Source: Allomyces macrogynus ATCC 38327 (Eukaryota > Blastocladiomycota > Blastocladiomycetes > Blastocladiales > Blastocladiaceae). From it: 47,812 nt of DNA. The notes under the pieces are model-generated. The model searched no databases, was not told the origin of the DNA, and was given only the letters and a program-made list of their open reading frames with translations. The position numbers were made by a program, and so were the translations under genes. This document shows positions 20,608 to 34,300 of this stretch, in pieces; within the stretch, counting starts at the first letter, position 1; every line of letters starts with the position of its first letter. The DNA lies in the NCBI GenBank assembly GCA_000151295.1, contig GG745341.1, positions 818,333 through 866,144 on the forward strand, written 5' to 3'.

Positions 20608-23600
20608 ATGACCAACGACCTCCAAACAATGACCGACGGCTCGTCCGCTGTCGGGCGCGACCCACCGGATCCATTCGGCAGCGACCACCTTGACTCCGTG
20701 GAGCAGCCCACGACAAGTTCTGCCAACGCGTCGAATGGCCATGATCGTTCGCAAAGTCCCGCAACAAATGCAACGGAAATCGTTGCTCATTGCCCAGACC
20801 ACAACGACACTGGTTCTGGCGACATTGCGGTCGCATCAGCCGCGCGCACCATCATGCCCACGGTGAGCGGTATTCCTTGGTCGGGCCATTCTTTCGCGTC
20901 GTGCTCATTCATCTCTTCCGGGTCCTAGTTTGTCAAGGATGCGTGGATCCAGCTCGATGTGCGCCGTCAACTCTTTTCGCGGTCACAGCTCGACGAGTTT
21001 GTGATCAAGTTGCTCGACCGCGAGTTCACGTCGGATTCCTGGACAGGCGACAACGTAAATGGCTCTTTTTCGAAGGCTGCTATTGTTCGTGCACTCACCT
21101 GCCCACTGTTTCTAGCCGTTGGGCGAGCTCAGCCGCGTCCGGTACCTGACACTCTACGAGCAGCCGGCCGCGGCTCCCAAGGCGACCATCTGCCTGCACG
21201 CGCCCATCGACCCAAAGGTCGCATTTCGATTTACGGCGCAGTCACGGATCCAGGTGTTTGCCACCTCGCACCATGTCCTCCTTGTGCTGGATCTGAGTGC
21301 GAGCGTGCGCACGATTGGCGGCAAGGCCGTGCAGCTGGACCGCGTCTTTGACACGTTTCGCACTGTGTGGGCATCGCTGAGCCAGGCGTCAGAGCGGGTG
21401 TGTCTCGACTGATTCCGTGTCAACCTCTCTTCCAGGATACTCATCACACTCATTGCGTTCAAATAGCTCAGAATTCGGATCGTGCTCTCGGTGCTCATCG
21501 ACACAGGCGATGCCGACCAGCCTGTCGTCTACCTCGCGCGCGTGCGCGTTGATTGTCCACGAACATTCAAGTGGCTGGTCCGGCAACTCAACGACTTCTT
21601 GGCCGATCCGCCGTGTCCGTCGGCCTCGCCACAGCCGACTGACCTGGGTCATTTGCTGCGCGTGTGCTTGCAGTGCACGCGCTACTCGCAGTGCGGCTTG
21701 CCCTCGGTCGTCGTCGTGACTGATGGCGTCTTGGGCACCAAGGGCATGGACCAGACCGTGTTTGAGCTGGCCGCGCTCGACATTCCGGTGCACGTCTACC
21801 TGCTCGCGCTCGAGGTGCAGTGCCTTGGCATGGTGCCCGAGGTGGAGATTTTGCAGCACGTGGCGCGCAGCACGGGCGGCAGGTTTTTGCAGCAGGGTAC
21901 GGCCATCACGGCCAACGACATGATTCTCAAGGACAAGTCGTACGACCAGCGCATTCCGCGCCAGTTTACGCCCAACCTCTACCCGCCGTCGCACCATCAC
22001 CTCGCCTTCCCGTGGGACTCGTCGGGCCCGCTGCTCACCAACTGCATCCCGACGCGGTACCGCGACTACGAGGTGCTGCTACCGTTGCATGTCATCAAGG
22101 CGCGCTTGCGGCAAGGATTCGTGATCCACAATGTGGTGCTGCGCGACAAGATTTCGGTCCACCTCGTGCTCAATTGGCTGCCGTACGTGACGATCCAGTA
22201 CCGCATCAAGTCGTTTCGTGACATGTCGGCGGGCCGCGTCGAGGTCAACGTCGTGGCCTACCGCGAGTTTACCATGGCGCTGCTCAAGCAAGGGTACAAC
22301 CCGGCGGCCGGGTCCGAGGTCAATGCGTTCCACGAGTTTCTCAAGGCCATTGTCGACCAGGACGGCGTGCACCGCGTCATCAACGAGGTCGCGGCCGGAC
22401 TCGTGCGCAACCCGGCGCAGGAGGCCGTCAAAAAGTATCAGCTCATCGAGGCGCTGCTCAAGACGCACACGCAGTGGATGGACGAGGAGGTCCTGTCGAT
22501 TTGCCGCCCGCGCGTCGATATTGAGGGCGACCTCAAGGCGCTGGACTGGCTCATCGTCTCAGGCTACTACGTGCAGCCGTCGCCCAAGGGGTCGGGACAG
22601 TTTGGGTTCACGGCGGTGCACGTCACGCACGTGTCCGACTCGTTCTCGACGTGCCGGTGCCTCTACTACAACTACCGCGTCATGCCCGAGTGCCTGCTCA
22701 AGGGCCGCATCAACGGCCACGTGAGCGTCGCGCACGGCACGGGCACCAACGCCGCACTCAATGCCTCGCTCCTGCAACGCAAGCGCTATGCGTATGCCGT
22801 GTCGCCCGAGCTGCAGAGGCGCATGCGCGCGCTGACGGTGCACCACTACAAGGAGGAAGGGTACATGGTCGTCGAGTCGCTGCCCGAGTCAACAACGCTC
22901 GCCAAAAAGAGTTTGCAGTGCACGATTTCGTGCCAGGCCAAGAACCTCGTCATCGACTATTACCAGATTCCGGGCATTCACACGGTCGAGTCGAGCAACC
23001 TCTACGCCAAGCTGTCGGCCATCTACACGATCGACTGCCTGCTGCAGCACAAGAAGGCCGACAACGACAAGCTCTTTTCGCTGCGGAACGTGCTCACGCA
23101 CAGCCGCATGACCGTGCTCGGCCTCTCCACCTTGGACGTGACGATTCCCGTGGACCCGTTCATGAAGGCCCTGCGCTCGCACCTCGCGTCCGTCTGCTTC
23201 CCGGCGCCGCCGTACCTGTTTGGCCACGACAATGTGCATCGCGCTGTGCACGCGTGGCACGACTTGGCGGCCCCTGCGTCGGATTTCGAGTGCCATCTCT
23301 ATCTGTCGTCGACGGTCATCATTTTCTTCATTCCGACCAACTCGGCCGTGCCCTACGTGATCGTCTACGAGTGCTTCATCGACCAAATGGTCTACCACGT
23401 GTGGCAAGACGACGAGCTGCCCATGATCCCGCACTCGCGCGCGCGCATCCCGAACCACCCGGTCGCCAACTGCTTCTACTACATGCCCTACCACATTTCG
23501 ACGCTCGACATCGAGGACGTGCTCACCAACTGCGCGTGGCTCAGCACCGTCGACTGCGTGTACAAGTACGCGGGCGACATGGACCCGGCGCACGTGGCGC

Positions 23601-26600
23601 GGTGCGTCGAGTGCCTGCACGAAGTCACGGCCACTGTCGATATCTCGCGCACGCTCGCGGCCATGGAAATGCTGCGCCGCGCGACCGGTGGGCATCAGCT
23701 CGAGCCGATTGATCGCGCCAAGCGCAAGTTTGACGCTGACCTGGCGCAGTTCATGGCGCAGATCCCAAACACGGCCATCTTCACGGTGCGGCACCCGAAC
23801 GTGTTTTGTCGTATGACGCTGGCGCAAGATGGCGGGGCGGCTCCCGTCCGCGTCGCGTCGCTGCCGACCCCGGCGACCAGCGACAACGGCGCCTCGTGCG
23901 CCGATCCCACCTGGCCGACCATTTGGTTTGGCGACGTGGATGTCCCGGGCAACCTCGACCCGCTGTCGCGCTTGCAGTTGCAGCTCAACTTCTACTCGCT
24001 CGAGCGCGACGTGAATGCGTTCACGGGGATCATTGACGAGATGGTCGCGTCGCTCAACCGTACGCTCACGTTTGCGATCCTCGACCTGCTGTTGCCCGTC
24101 AAGCCCGTCACGGCCGAGATGCTGCAGCTCGTCTCGAACGACTTGCGCGTGTTGCCGCGGTACAAGCTGCCGCTCGATCTCTACGAATCGGAAAACGGCG
24201 ACGTGGCTCTCCCGCCGCCACTCCCGCTGCTCGTGAGCGAGTTTCAAGTCTCGCGGCTACCCGGGTACCACATTGTCTTCGAGCACCCGTTCTTCTACCT
24301 CGTTCCCGTGGCACCAGCGCCGACGCCACCACGCCAGTCGCTCGACCTCGACATGATGGACGACCTCGAAGCCGGGCTCGGCATTGTGCTGAATCCGGTC
24401 GAGATTCCACAGCTGCGTGGCCCCGTGTTTGACGAAATGCGCGAGTGGATCATTTTCACGGTCGAGTCGTCGCTCGCGTCGCAGCCATCGCAGTCGTCGC
24501 AGTCGTTGCACGTGCGGCTGTTCACGCTGTCCAAGGACATCATGAAGCCGTTCCAGAAAATGGTGGCCGAAACGGCGCACCGTGTCAATACGCGGCTGAT
24601 GCTCATGGAGCTCCGCGACACGCACGAGAGCGCCGAGGCGCTGATTCCGCCGGACAAGGACGATTTGGCGATCAAGGGCATCAAAAAGACAACGAGCTTG
24701 CCCGTCAAGAACAAGAAGAAGTCGGCGTTCAAGCCGGGCCAGTTTGCGTGCCCCGTGCAGTACACGTACGCGTTCACGCTGCCCAAGCGCATTCAGGACA
24801 TTCCGCTGCGCAACATTGGCATGCTGCTCATTTCGCTGGCCGTGACCAACCGCGAAAACCACTTTGTCGTCTCCAAGGGCGAGGAGGTGTTCTACATGCG
24901 GCTGTCGCTGTCGCACCCGTCAACAGCCTGGTCGCGGCACGGCGACGACGAGTCGATGAACATCACATCGCCGCCCAGCTCGGCGATTCGGCGGTTGATC
25001 ATGGACCTGCACGGCATGGACGAACCGTCGCGCGACCTCGCCAATGGCATCGTCAACATGGTCACGGAGCGGCTCTCGGGTTTGGTTCTGACGGCGCTCA
25101 GTGGGTTTCTCGTCACGTCGTCGACGGCCAAGCTCGACAAGGCCGACATTGAGTTTCTACTCCCCATCTCGCGCGGGCCGCGGCTGTCTATGTTTGTCCC
25201 GATTCGCGTCGCCGTCGATCCGCTGTATCTCTTGTTCCTTCGGCAGTCGATCCTGCAGTTTACGACCGTCTTTGGCCGCGAGGACGTGACGCGCAGTCTT
25301 TCGCAGCACCTGCAGGTCCGCTACGACGTGGTCGCCGATTCGTTAGAGCATCCGCCGGGCGAAATGGGGTTTGTCTACTGCAGTGTTTCGAAACTCAACC
25401 CGACTCCATGGGAACTCTCGATTGGCCAAGGGATTGGGTGCATTGTGCTCTACATGACCGAGGATCGGCACCTGCTTCTCAACGGCGCGCTCAACCCGGC
25501 CGCTGAGCACGCGTGGATGGTCGAACTGTGGGTCCACGGTTCGCTCCACGCCGACGTGCTCCTGCAGTACGTGGAGCAGGCCAACGTGCACGCCGAGCTC
25601 GATGTGAGCGTGGATTTGCTCGTCAAGGCGCGCGACTGGTCGAGCATTCCGCGTCTCTTGGCGACGCAGGACCCGGTCAACACGAGGACCCCGCATCCAT
25701 GCGCGTTCCACAAGCAGATCCCGGTTCGACTCGCCGAGTGGAAGCGCGCCGAGTTTTTGCAGGCGATTCAAGAGCAGTTTTCGGCGTTTGCGTTTGAGTG
25801 CCCCGACGAAAAGACGCTCGTGTATTGCGAGAGCAGCGTCAAGCAGGCCGACCAGTGCTTCTACTCGGCGACGGCGCCATGCTTCAAGGACGAAAAAGTT
25901 GCGTGGGTGCCCGTGCCGCGATCGGTCCTGCTCTTGGTCGTGGTCGAGTCGGACATCGTGCACTTGGTCCAGTGGAACCTCAAGGCGCCGCTGTTTTCGA
26001 CGCTGGTCCGCACGGCCGAGGCGTACGTCGCGCGGTACCGCACGCACACTGATCAGTTGCGGACCATGGCGCTGTCCAAGCTCGGCGTGCACAACAGGCG
26101 AGTGCAGTCGTTCCAGCGTCGTCACGACGCCGTTCTCCGCGAGCCGCCGCGGGCGCAGGCGTCGGCGCAACCAACATCGGTTCCGCCTCCTGCATCGGTT
26201 GCTGTCGAGAAGTCCACCGATCAGCCGGAGCCTTCGCCAGCCGTTGCCGTCGTTGTCCCGGAGCAGCAGCTGAACGAGTTCAACGAGTACCTCAAGACCG
26301 TCCAAGAAAAGGAGCAGCGCGCGCAGCATTTCCTGAGCATTTACTCGCGGTGGCGGCAACGACATCAGCGGCGGCTTCAACAGTATGCGGACCGACCAGG
26401 CTCACCATCGTCACCACCCAGCTTGTCGTCGTACGACACGTCGGCGTCGGTGCCGAGCAGTTCGCTCGTTCCGGCGGTCACGGCTTCCACAGACGAGTTC
26501 AGCGACTCGGACCTCGAGCACGTGCTGCGCTATGCGCGTCTCATTCATTGGTGCCGCACGCCGATTGTCTTCAACTGTCGCGTCGAAAATTCGTACTCGT

Positions 26601-28101
26601 TTGTGCCCAACGACGTCAACAGCAACAACGCAGCTGAGGCGCGCGCCTACTTTGCGCGACTGCTGCCGGACCTGTTTGCCAAGTACTGCGACTACCTCGT
26701 GTCGCTCGGTCTCGTTCAAGTGAGCCAGCAGCAGGAGCGCAAGAGCTTCTCGATTTCGTCGTCTGATTCGCTCCCCACGGACCGCGTCTACTTGCAAAAA
26801 TCGTTCCAGGGCGGTATTTTGCTCGCCGAGGTCTCGATCAACCACATTTTCCTCGCCGTCAATTTGTACACGGTCAACCGGCGGTACGGGCCGCACCAGC
26901 AGCGCTTGCCGAGTCCAGGTACGTTTCGTTGTGTCGTCGTGAGTTGCTCGTAAAACGGCGTGCGCGCCAACTGACTCGACTTGGCTTCAACCTATAGGCT
27001 TTACCGTGCCCGACTACTCGCGCCAGAGTTTCCGCTTGTTCACTGAGGAGTGCACCAAGTTCAAGAATTTGATCCACGTCAACTCGTTTGTCTACGACTA
27101 CCATCTGCTCGAATTGCGTCAAGTGATCAAGTCGAGCGCGCTCGTTGCCTATAGCGTGATTGACGTGATGCGGTGCCTGCTCCACCACTTCCCGCCCGCT
27201 GGGTACTCCAAGTGCCGCCTCTTGCAGGACGTGGTCGCCGAATCGTCATCGAGTCTCGTCACGTACCTGTTCTCGCATCCGATCAGGTTCCAGCTCGGCC
27301 TCATCCCGCAATCCAACGCCTGCTTTGTAGTGCGGTCTTGGTCGCAGCCGCAAAAAGGCAACTCGGCAGCGGCAATGGAGACGGACGAGCCAACTGGCGG
27401 CGCATCGAGCAGTCTGAGTCGCGAATGTCTGATCGTCATGCGCCAAGTGCCTGCGGGGATTGAGTACTTTGTGCTCGACTGCATCGAAGCCAAGTGTGCG
27501 CGGCCGCACCTGACGCTCGGACGAAAACGCAATGAGGAGCTCGCATCATCGGCCGACGTGTCGGTCGAGTCGGTTCGAGCACATTCGCGCGACGCAGTCG
27601 CATCGCTCCTTCAGCTCGCCGCCGCGTACTACGAGCGTGACCGCAAATGGCAGTCGCTCCTGGACAATCGCGACCTGGAGCTCACCGATTTTGTGGCGAC
27701 GGCGCGCCAGTTTTTCTGCACGTCGCTTGTGGCATTGGACCCGCGGCTGCACGTTCTCTTGCAGGTGCCTGGGGACTGGTCTGGTACGTTTTGATCCTTC
27801 GCGTCCCGCTCGCCCTGATCGTGATTCTGACAGCTCTTTCGTCCATTTTTCTCGAGTAGCGATTGCCGAAAAGCTCAAGCAGGAATGGCCCCACGGTGTA
27901 CGCACCATTGGTATGGCGGCATCGGCCGAGCAGTTGATCATGCTCGTCAACCACAACGAGTCGGCGTTGTACTTGCTTTCGCTGCACCCACCGCACGTCA
28001 ACGTCGTGGTTCGCGACGAGCGCGAGCAGAATGTTGGCGATGTTGTCAATTATTTTGTGCGCCTGCTCTCCAAGGTCATTTGGCAGTGCTTGGTGACATA
28101 G
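20608..28101 (+). CDS. SZT2: SZT2-like KICSTOR subunit (TORC1 amino-acid signalling)
   Basis: Exons 20608-20862, 20929-21054, 21116-21397, 21467-26918, 26998-27783 and 27860-28101 give 2380 aa. All five introns (61-79 nt) are phase-consistent. The N-terminus is Ser/Thr-rich. Then come IQVFATSHHVLLVLDLSASV and the von Willebrand-A-like segment VVVVTDGVLGTKGMDQTVFE, followed by VPEVEILQHVARSTGGRFLQ. LHVIKARLRQGFVIHNVVLR and LVLNWLPYVTIQYRIKS match the SZT2 region with the pattern LL..RL.EGY.IR.V.L. The last exon (AEKLKQEWPHGVRTIGMAA) carries the conserved C-terminus. The protein is shorter than human SZT2 (about 3430 aa), mainly in linkers. In animals SZT2 brings GATOR1 to lysosomes within KICSTOR to restrain TORC1. 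Whether other KICSTOR subunits exist in this organism cannot be seen here. Confidence 0.88.
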
Positions 28102-28354
28102 GGACCCATTTGTAAGTAGAGATTTCGCCCCTTTTTTATCAACAAAGCTGTCGAAATCGTTCTTCATTGTGCAATGTGCGTCGAGCTCCTCTTGCGAGAC
28201 CAAACTTGCATTAAATGTAATTGGGACGTCCCCAAAACGAAGAACAAACAAAAGAAATCAAACACCATTGCCAGCGAAACTCGATCAGAGAGGCAAACAA
28301 ACCAACCAACCAACCAACGAAACGGCAATTTTTCCCCTCACCCATCTTGTTCTC
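28102..28354. other. Convergent 3' spacer SZT2 / SEC16 with AACC repeat
   Basis: These 253 bp are AT-richer than the flanking genes and contain a run of about five AACC units near 28299-28318. No gene and no AATAAA signal is seen. Confidence 0.6.
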
Positions 28355-31300
28355 TTACATTCCACCAAACTGCGGCGGCTGCACTTGCGGAACAAACGAC
28401 GCTGCACTCGACGGGGGCCGGGGGCTCGCGTTCCCCGGCGCTGGTGACGACGGCGACGACCCACTGCCACCTTGATTGAAAACGTCCACGTACCGCGACC
28501 GGCCGCGCATCCGCGACACGGCCGATCCTGCAGGGCCCGGTGGCGGCCCACCAGGCGCCATTGCGGCCGCGGCAACGGCCGGTGGCACCCCACCCGGCGT
28601 GAGCGGGGGCGCGGGCGACGCACGGCTGCCGGCCACGCTCGGCGGGCGGAACGTGCCCATCGCACCGGGTGGTGGCGTCCCGCGGTACCCGATTGACGAC
28701 GTCGGGCGTGACGCGGGAAGCGGCACGCCCGCCGGGGGTGGGGGACCTGACATGGCCATTGCAGGCGGTGGCGGCGGGACGGCGCCACCAATCCCCATGG
28801 ACGGTGGGGGCGGTGCGGGAGTGCCCGACCGCGGCGTTCCCATTGGCGGCGGGGTCATCCCCGCAGCCGGTGGCGGAGGTGGCGGCGGGCCCGACGGCGT
28901 CGACGACGCGGCCGCGTCAGCGCCAGCCTTCTTGTTGACCCACCGCTTGAGTTCCTTGTCGTAATAGAACGAGTTTTCCTCGCCGAGGTTGGCCTTAACG
29001 GGCCCGCCCGAATTGGACCCCGGCCGGCGTCGGCCAAAGAGGCTCCTGACCAGACTTAACACGCCACCGCCATTTTCCGACTCGCCCTCTTGCGTGGTCG
29101 AGGTGCTGGAGGAGGCTGCGCTGTCGTCGGCGGGCTCGGACTCTTCCGACCCGGCGCCGCCCTCGGGAGCGGCCGGCTTCTTCTTTTTCAGCGCCGAGTT
29201 CCCAAACCCGAGATCGTCGTAGTCGTCGACTGGATCGGCGGCCGCGGCACTGCTGTTTACAGTGCCCTGCGTCGACGGCCCAGACGAGGACGAGGGTGCA
29301 TAACCGGCACCCTGGCGGCCGAAATCCAGCTGCTGCGGCGGTTGCTGGCCGTACATGCCGAAAGAGTCCGGCTGTTGCGACGGTGGATGGCCGTACATGC
29401 CAAACGCGTCTTCCGGCTGCTGCTGCTGGCCGAAGGGCTGCGCGTACGGGTCCGCCGTATACATGGGCGCGCCGCCCATCCCCACCGGGCCAGCGGCCTC
29501 AGCACCGAACACACCGAACGGCGCGGCCGGCTGCTGCTGCTGCTGCTGCTGTTGCTGGAACCCGAGATCCGACGTCTGCGACTGGTACGCGCTGTACTGG
29601 TCAAACTGGCCGTACGGCTGCTGCTGATTCTGCTGCTGCTGCATCGCCATGGGCGCCGGCGAGAAACTGCGCGCGGTCGGGTCCATGGGCCCGAGAACGA
29701 GCGGTCCGGGCCCGACAGGCGTACTCCCGTGCTGGTGCGGGCTCGCGTCGCCGGTAATAAACTTATCGAGCCCGCGGCCCATCGCGTCCATGATCGACGC
29801 CTTGTCGAGCCGGTTCAACCCAAGACCCGACGCGATCCGCTGCGACAGCCACCCGCGGCTCGCGGCGGCGGTCATTGGCGAGGTCCCATTGATACCGACA
29901 GCGGCGACCGCAACGACGGCGCTCAATTCGTGCAATTCGCGCAAGACAGCCTTGTTGAGGTACGCGCAGGTCGGGTCGGTCGTGAGTGCCCACTCGACCA
30001 TGGCCATGGCCGACGTCACGTAGCGGTACGCGTCGTCGGCGTGCCCGTTCGAAAGGAGTTGCCGTGCGTGACGCAGCTTGAATGCCTGCAAGTGCGGCAA
30101 AATCACCGACGCGATCGGGAGCTTGGGCGGGCCTGGCGGCATGGTCGGCGGGCTCGCCGACGATTTCGCGCCCGACAGGGCCGCGGCACTGAGCGGGCCG
30201 AAATCGTAATTGATCGCGGCCGTTGCGGCGAGGTAAAACTCGATGACCTCCGTGCAGTGGAACGCCGCGCGGTCGCGGTGGAACGTGAGCGGGAACCGCG
30301 TGTGCAAAGCACCCAGCAGTGCCTGCCGCGTCGTCGGTGCATCGGGCCCACCAAACACGGACGTGTCTGCTGGTACCGGGCCGGCCGGGTCGTTGGCGAA
30401 GAGTGCCGAACTGACCAAGTGGCAGACAGCCGCGGCGTCGTGGCGGCCGTACGCACGCAGCCTGTCGCCGAGCGTGATCAGGCAACTGGTGGTGTTGGGT
30501 GTGCGGTGCACGAGCGCGAGCAAAATGGCTTCGCGCCACATCGACAGGTCGGCGGTGCTGGGCGGGACAGCGGCGCGGTCGCTCGACAGCAGCACGTGGT
30601 CAACGGGCCGTTTGGGCATGGTCGCGTCGGCATCGAGCCAGTCGGTCGCGCGCGGCGCACGCACGTCGCCGCCAGAGAGCATGCCGATAAAGAACCGGAA
30701 GACGGGCAGCGTGACGTGGTTGACGGTCACGGCCAGCTGGTCGGTCGGCATCTGGAACGGGTACTGCTGCGGCGCCGGCGCGCTGCCGTTGAGCAGGCCG
30801 AGCTGCACGTAAGTGTCGACGGCGTGCGTCCAAAGCTCGTGGTTCGCGCGCGAGGCCAGGATCAGCGCCAGCGTCCACTGGCTGCGCGACAGGCAAAAGT
30901 GCACCGCGTCTTCCATGCGCCCGTTCAGGAGCAAGTTGTAGAGCGGCACGAGCGCCGTTGCGCCGACTGGGTCGTCGGCGGGCGACAGGGGCGGGTTCGA
31001 CACGAGATGCTGCCGAAGCACGTCGGCAATCACTTGATCACTCGACACTTGCGTCATCAGCGGGGGCGGCGACCCCTTCCCGCCGCCCGACGTGACGGGA
31101 AGACTGCTGATCAGCGCGTGCAAAATCTGGAACAACAGTTTCCGATCGATCGTGTGCTCCTGGTCCTCAAGCGACTCGTGGCGGCGTGGGAGCCCGTCGA
31201 GCACCGCATCCAGCCACTCGAGGGCACTGCGCGTGGCCACGGCCATCTTCGTCTGCTTTTCAATGAGCGGCCCGGGCCCGGACTGCCGGTCCATGTCCGG

Positions 31301-34300
31301 AACGATGTTGGCGAGCGAATCAATATGCACCGGTCCCGGGTACATTTTCGCCGTGGGCTGGTTGAGCGGGTCGGCCGAGTACCGCATGGTCGTCTTCGGG
31401 AACGAGGTGAGCAGGACACCCTTGGGCGAGAAGACGGCGAGCGGCACGCGGCATGTGATGAGCGACGAGTGGAACGGCCCGCGGACGCTTGGCGTCGGCG
31501 CTGGGGCCTGCGGGGCCGGCGCGACAGGCGCGGGCGCGTACCCGCCGTAAGGGGCTGCATACCCCATATTCGGATCAATGGGCGGCGTAATCAGCGCGTC
31601 GGGTACGCCCATTGTCTGGGTCGGCTGTGGCGTCGCCGCGGCGGCCGGCAACTCGACCAATGCACTGCCACACCACGCGCAGAATCGGCCACCAGGTGGG
31701 CCAAACGTGCCACACTGCCGGCACTGCGGCGGCTGGGCCGCGGGCGCCGGCGCCTGCTCAGACTCGGGCTGCGTGTCGACAGGCGACATTTCCTCGACCG
31801 ACGCGAGCTGGTGCCCGTGGAACGGCGGCTGGAACGCGTGGTGCACATTCGCGCCATACTCGGACGCAGTCGGCGTCACTTGGTGGTCGGGCGTGTGCTG
31901 GCCGTATATGCTCGTGTCGTACATGGGCTGCACCTGTTGCTGCTGCTGTTGCTGGCCGAAATAGTCGTTTGCCGGGTACCCTGCATGCACGGCGGGCGAC
32001 GGCGTGCGCACGCCGCCGAACGCCGAGGCCGTGGGCGTTGTCGACCCGGCGGTATTGAACGACCGCACGCTCGCTGACGACGGCGGCCGCTGCACGGGTG
32101 CGGGCGGCGACGCCGGGCGCGCCATGCTCGGGAGTGGCGGGATCGTGCGCACAGCCGTGGCCGCGTTCGCGTTCGAGGGCGCAGTCGCAGCAGCCGGCGG
32201 CGGCGGCGGGACCGAATACATGGGCGCAAACGGCGCCGTGACCGCGGTCGGCGGCGGCGGCGAGTACGCGCTGGTCGTTACCGGCGGGGCAGAGTACGCG
32301 CTCGTCATGGGCGGTGGCACGTATGCGCCCGTCAGTGCCGCATTCCACGGCGCCTGGTCCTGCGGCGGAGCCGACGGCGACCGCATCGTGACTGCTAGTG
32401 GGCGCGCGGCTTCGGGCGGAGTCGACGCCGGGCGATTCGCGCCGCCGCCTTCGCTGCGCAGGAATGCCTGCAAGTGCCCGTGCGCGGCGGGCGGGCTCTT
32501 AGACCCGTGAATCCCAAACTCGGTGCGCATGCCAGCCGACGGCGGCGGTGACGTCATGTACCCGGTAGCGGCGGCCGAGCCCGGGCGCGGGGGTGGGGGC
32601 AGGTGGCCGTTGGAACCGGCGGCAGGCGAGGTGGGGTGCTGGTACGGGAAGGGCTTGTTGGAGCCCATGCCCGACGCGGGTCGCGCCATGCCCATGCCCA
32701 TACCAGACGACGGACGAGGAATCCCGGCAGCGGGGGAGAACGGGCGCGGCGGTGCTGACGCTGACGTAGACCGCATTTGCGTCAGGTCCGGGAACGAGGC
32801 CGAAGGGTGCGGCGGCTCAGTTGCCATGAGCGACCGCGACGCGGGCCGCGGAGGACCAAACTGCGGGATCGCGGCGGAGGCATCACACGGCGCTGAACTC
32901 GGTGCTGTGGTGGAGACGTTGGACGTGGACGCCGAAGGACCGGTGTGCGTGGCATAGGGATCTGCGGTACCATACGGCGACGCGTCCATGGGTCCCGTCG
33001 ACGACGGCGGCGGGCAGCCCCACTGGTGTTCTGTCGGCGCATGGTCCTGGTGGACAGGCTCGGCCGAATCGTTCAAGCCCGTGTTCGCATTCGATGCCTG
33101 GCCGTTGCTCGAGCCGTAAACGTAGTATTGCGCGGCGGGATCGTGGTGCCATTGATCGACGGGTGGATGGCCGGCCGACGCCACCACGTCGCGTTGAGTT
33201 GCCGGAAGCTGGGTGCTGCCACCAGTCGGCGGTGCGCCGAAACCGCCCATCGTCGTGGACTGCTCGGGTGCCGCAGCTGAACCTGAAATACAACCCGATC
33301 AGATTGTTAGAATCTCCGGCAAGTGATCTTGTCACACGAAACAAGACCGTACCAGAATCAAACGTCGGCGGCGGCGGCGGCGGCGCAGCAAACGACGACG
33401 TCGCGTCTGGACCCGACGTGCCCGGCGGCGGGTAGTTCGCGTAGAAATCGGCCGCAGCCGATTGACCTCTATTCGCCGAAGTCGACTCCGGCCGATCGGG
33501 CGCGGGTTGGGACCAGCCAGACCATTGGGTCTCCGCGCCAAACATCGGTGCTGGATCCGACGACGCGGGCCGGTCGTAGCCATGGAACAAGTTCGGGTCC
33601 GGATAGGGAGCTGAAAACCCGGCGGCAGTCGGATCCGAGCCGTTGGTCGCCGCGGGCTCGGCATTGGCAGGCTTCGGGCCGGTCGTGCTCTGCTGCGGCA
33701 CGTCGGCCGCGTAGAAACTCGACGGCGACGGCGCTGCCCACGTCGGTTGCGCTGGCGGCGCACTCACGCCCTCGTCATGGGTCGCAGGAGCGGGCGGATG
33801 AGTGCCGTTCGACGAATCGTGCGCGTGTCCTGCTTCCGGCTGCAACGACGACGGCGGCCCGTCGCGCTGCTCGGCGGGCGCGGAATACGGCGCGTTCCAG
33901 TCCCACGGAGCGTGAGTCGACCCCGATGCGGATGCTTGGTCGGTCGGAGGAGCCGCAGGCGCGTTCCAGTCCCACGGCGCGGGCGCCGAACCCGCTGCAG
34001 ACGCTCCCCCGATGGGTGGAGCCGATGCGGCACCATGGCCGTGGCCATAATCTCCGGTGCCGAAATCGGGACCAGGCCCGGGAGGAGCGGAGCCGCGAGG
34101 TGTCGCTACGGGCGTGTCGTTTGCGGGCTGCGAGTACTGGTCGGATGCCGCGGAACCGGTTGACGGCTCTGTCGGCGGGTGCGCGTCGCTGGGTGCCGAA
34201 AAATCGTGCGTCTGCTGCTGGTAGGGCTGGTACTGCTGTTCTTGGTGCAGCGAGTATTCGTGCTGCTGCGGGCGCTCGTGTTGCGGCGGAAACTGCTGCG

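Noticed and set aside
22889..24247. Minus-strand open frame of 452 codons antisense to SZT2
   Set aside because: Arg/His/Val-rich shadow of a well-supported coding exon.
29090..32077. Long plus-strand open frame of 995 codons inside SEC16
   Set aside because: It is antisense to conserved SEC16 domains, is Arg/His-rich and low in hydrophobic pattern; a product of high GC at third positions.
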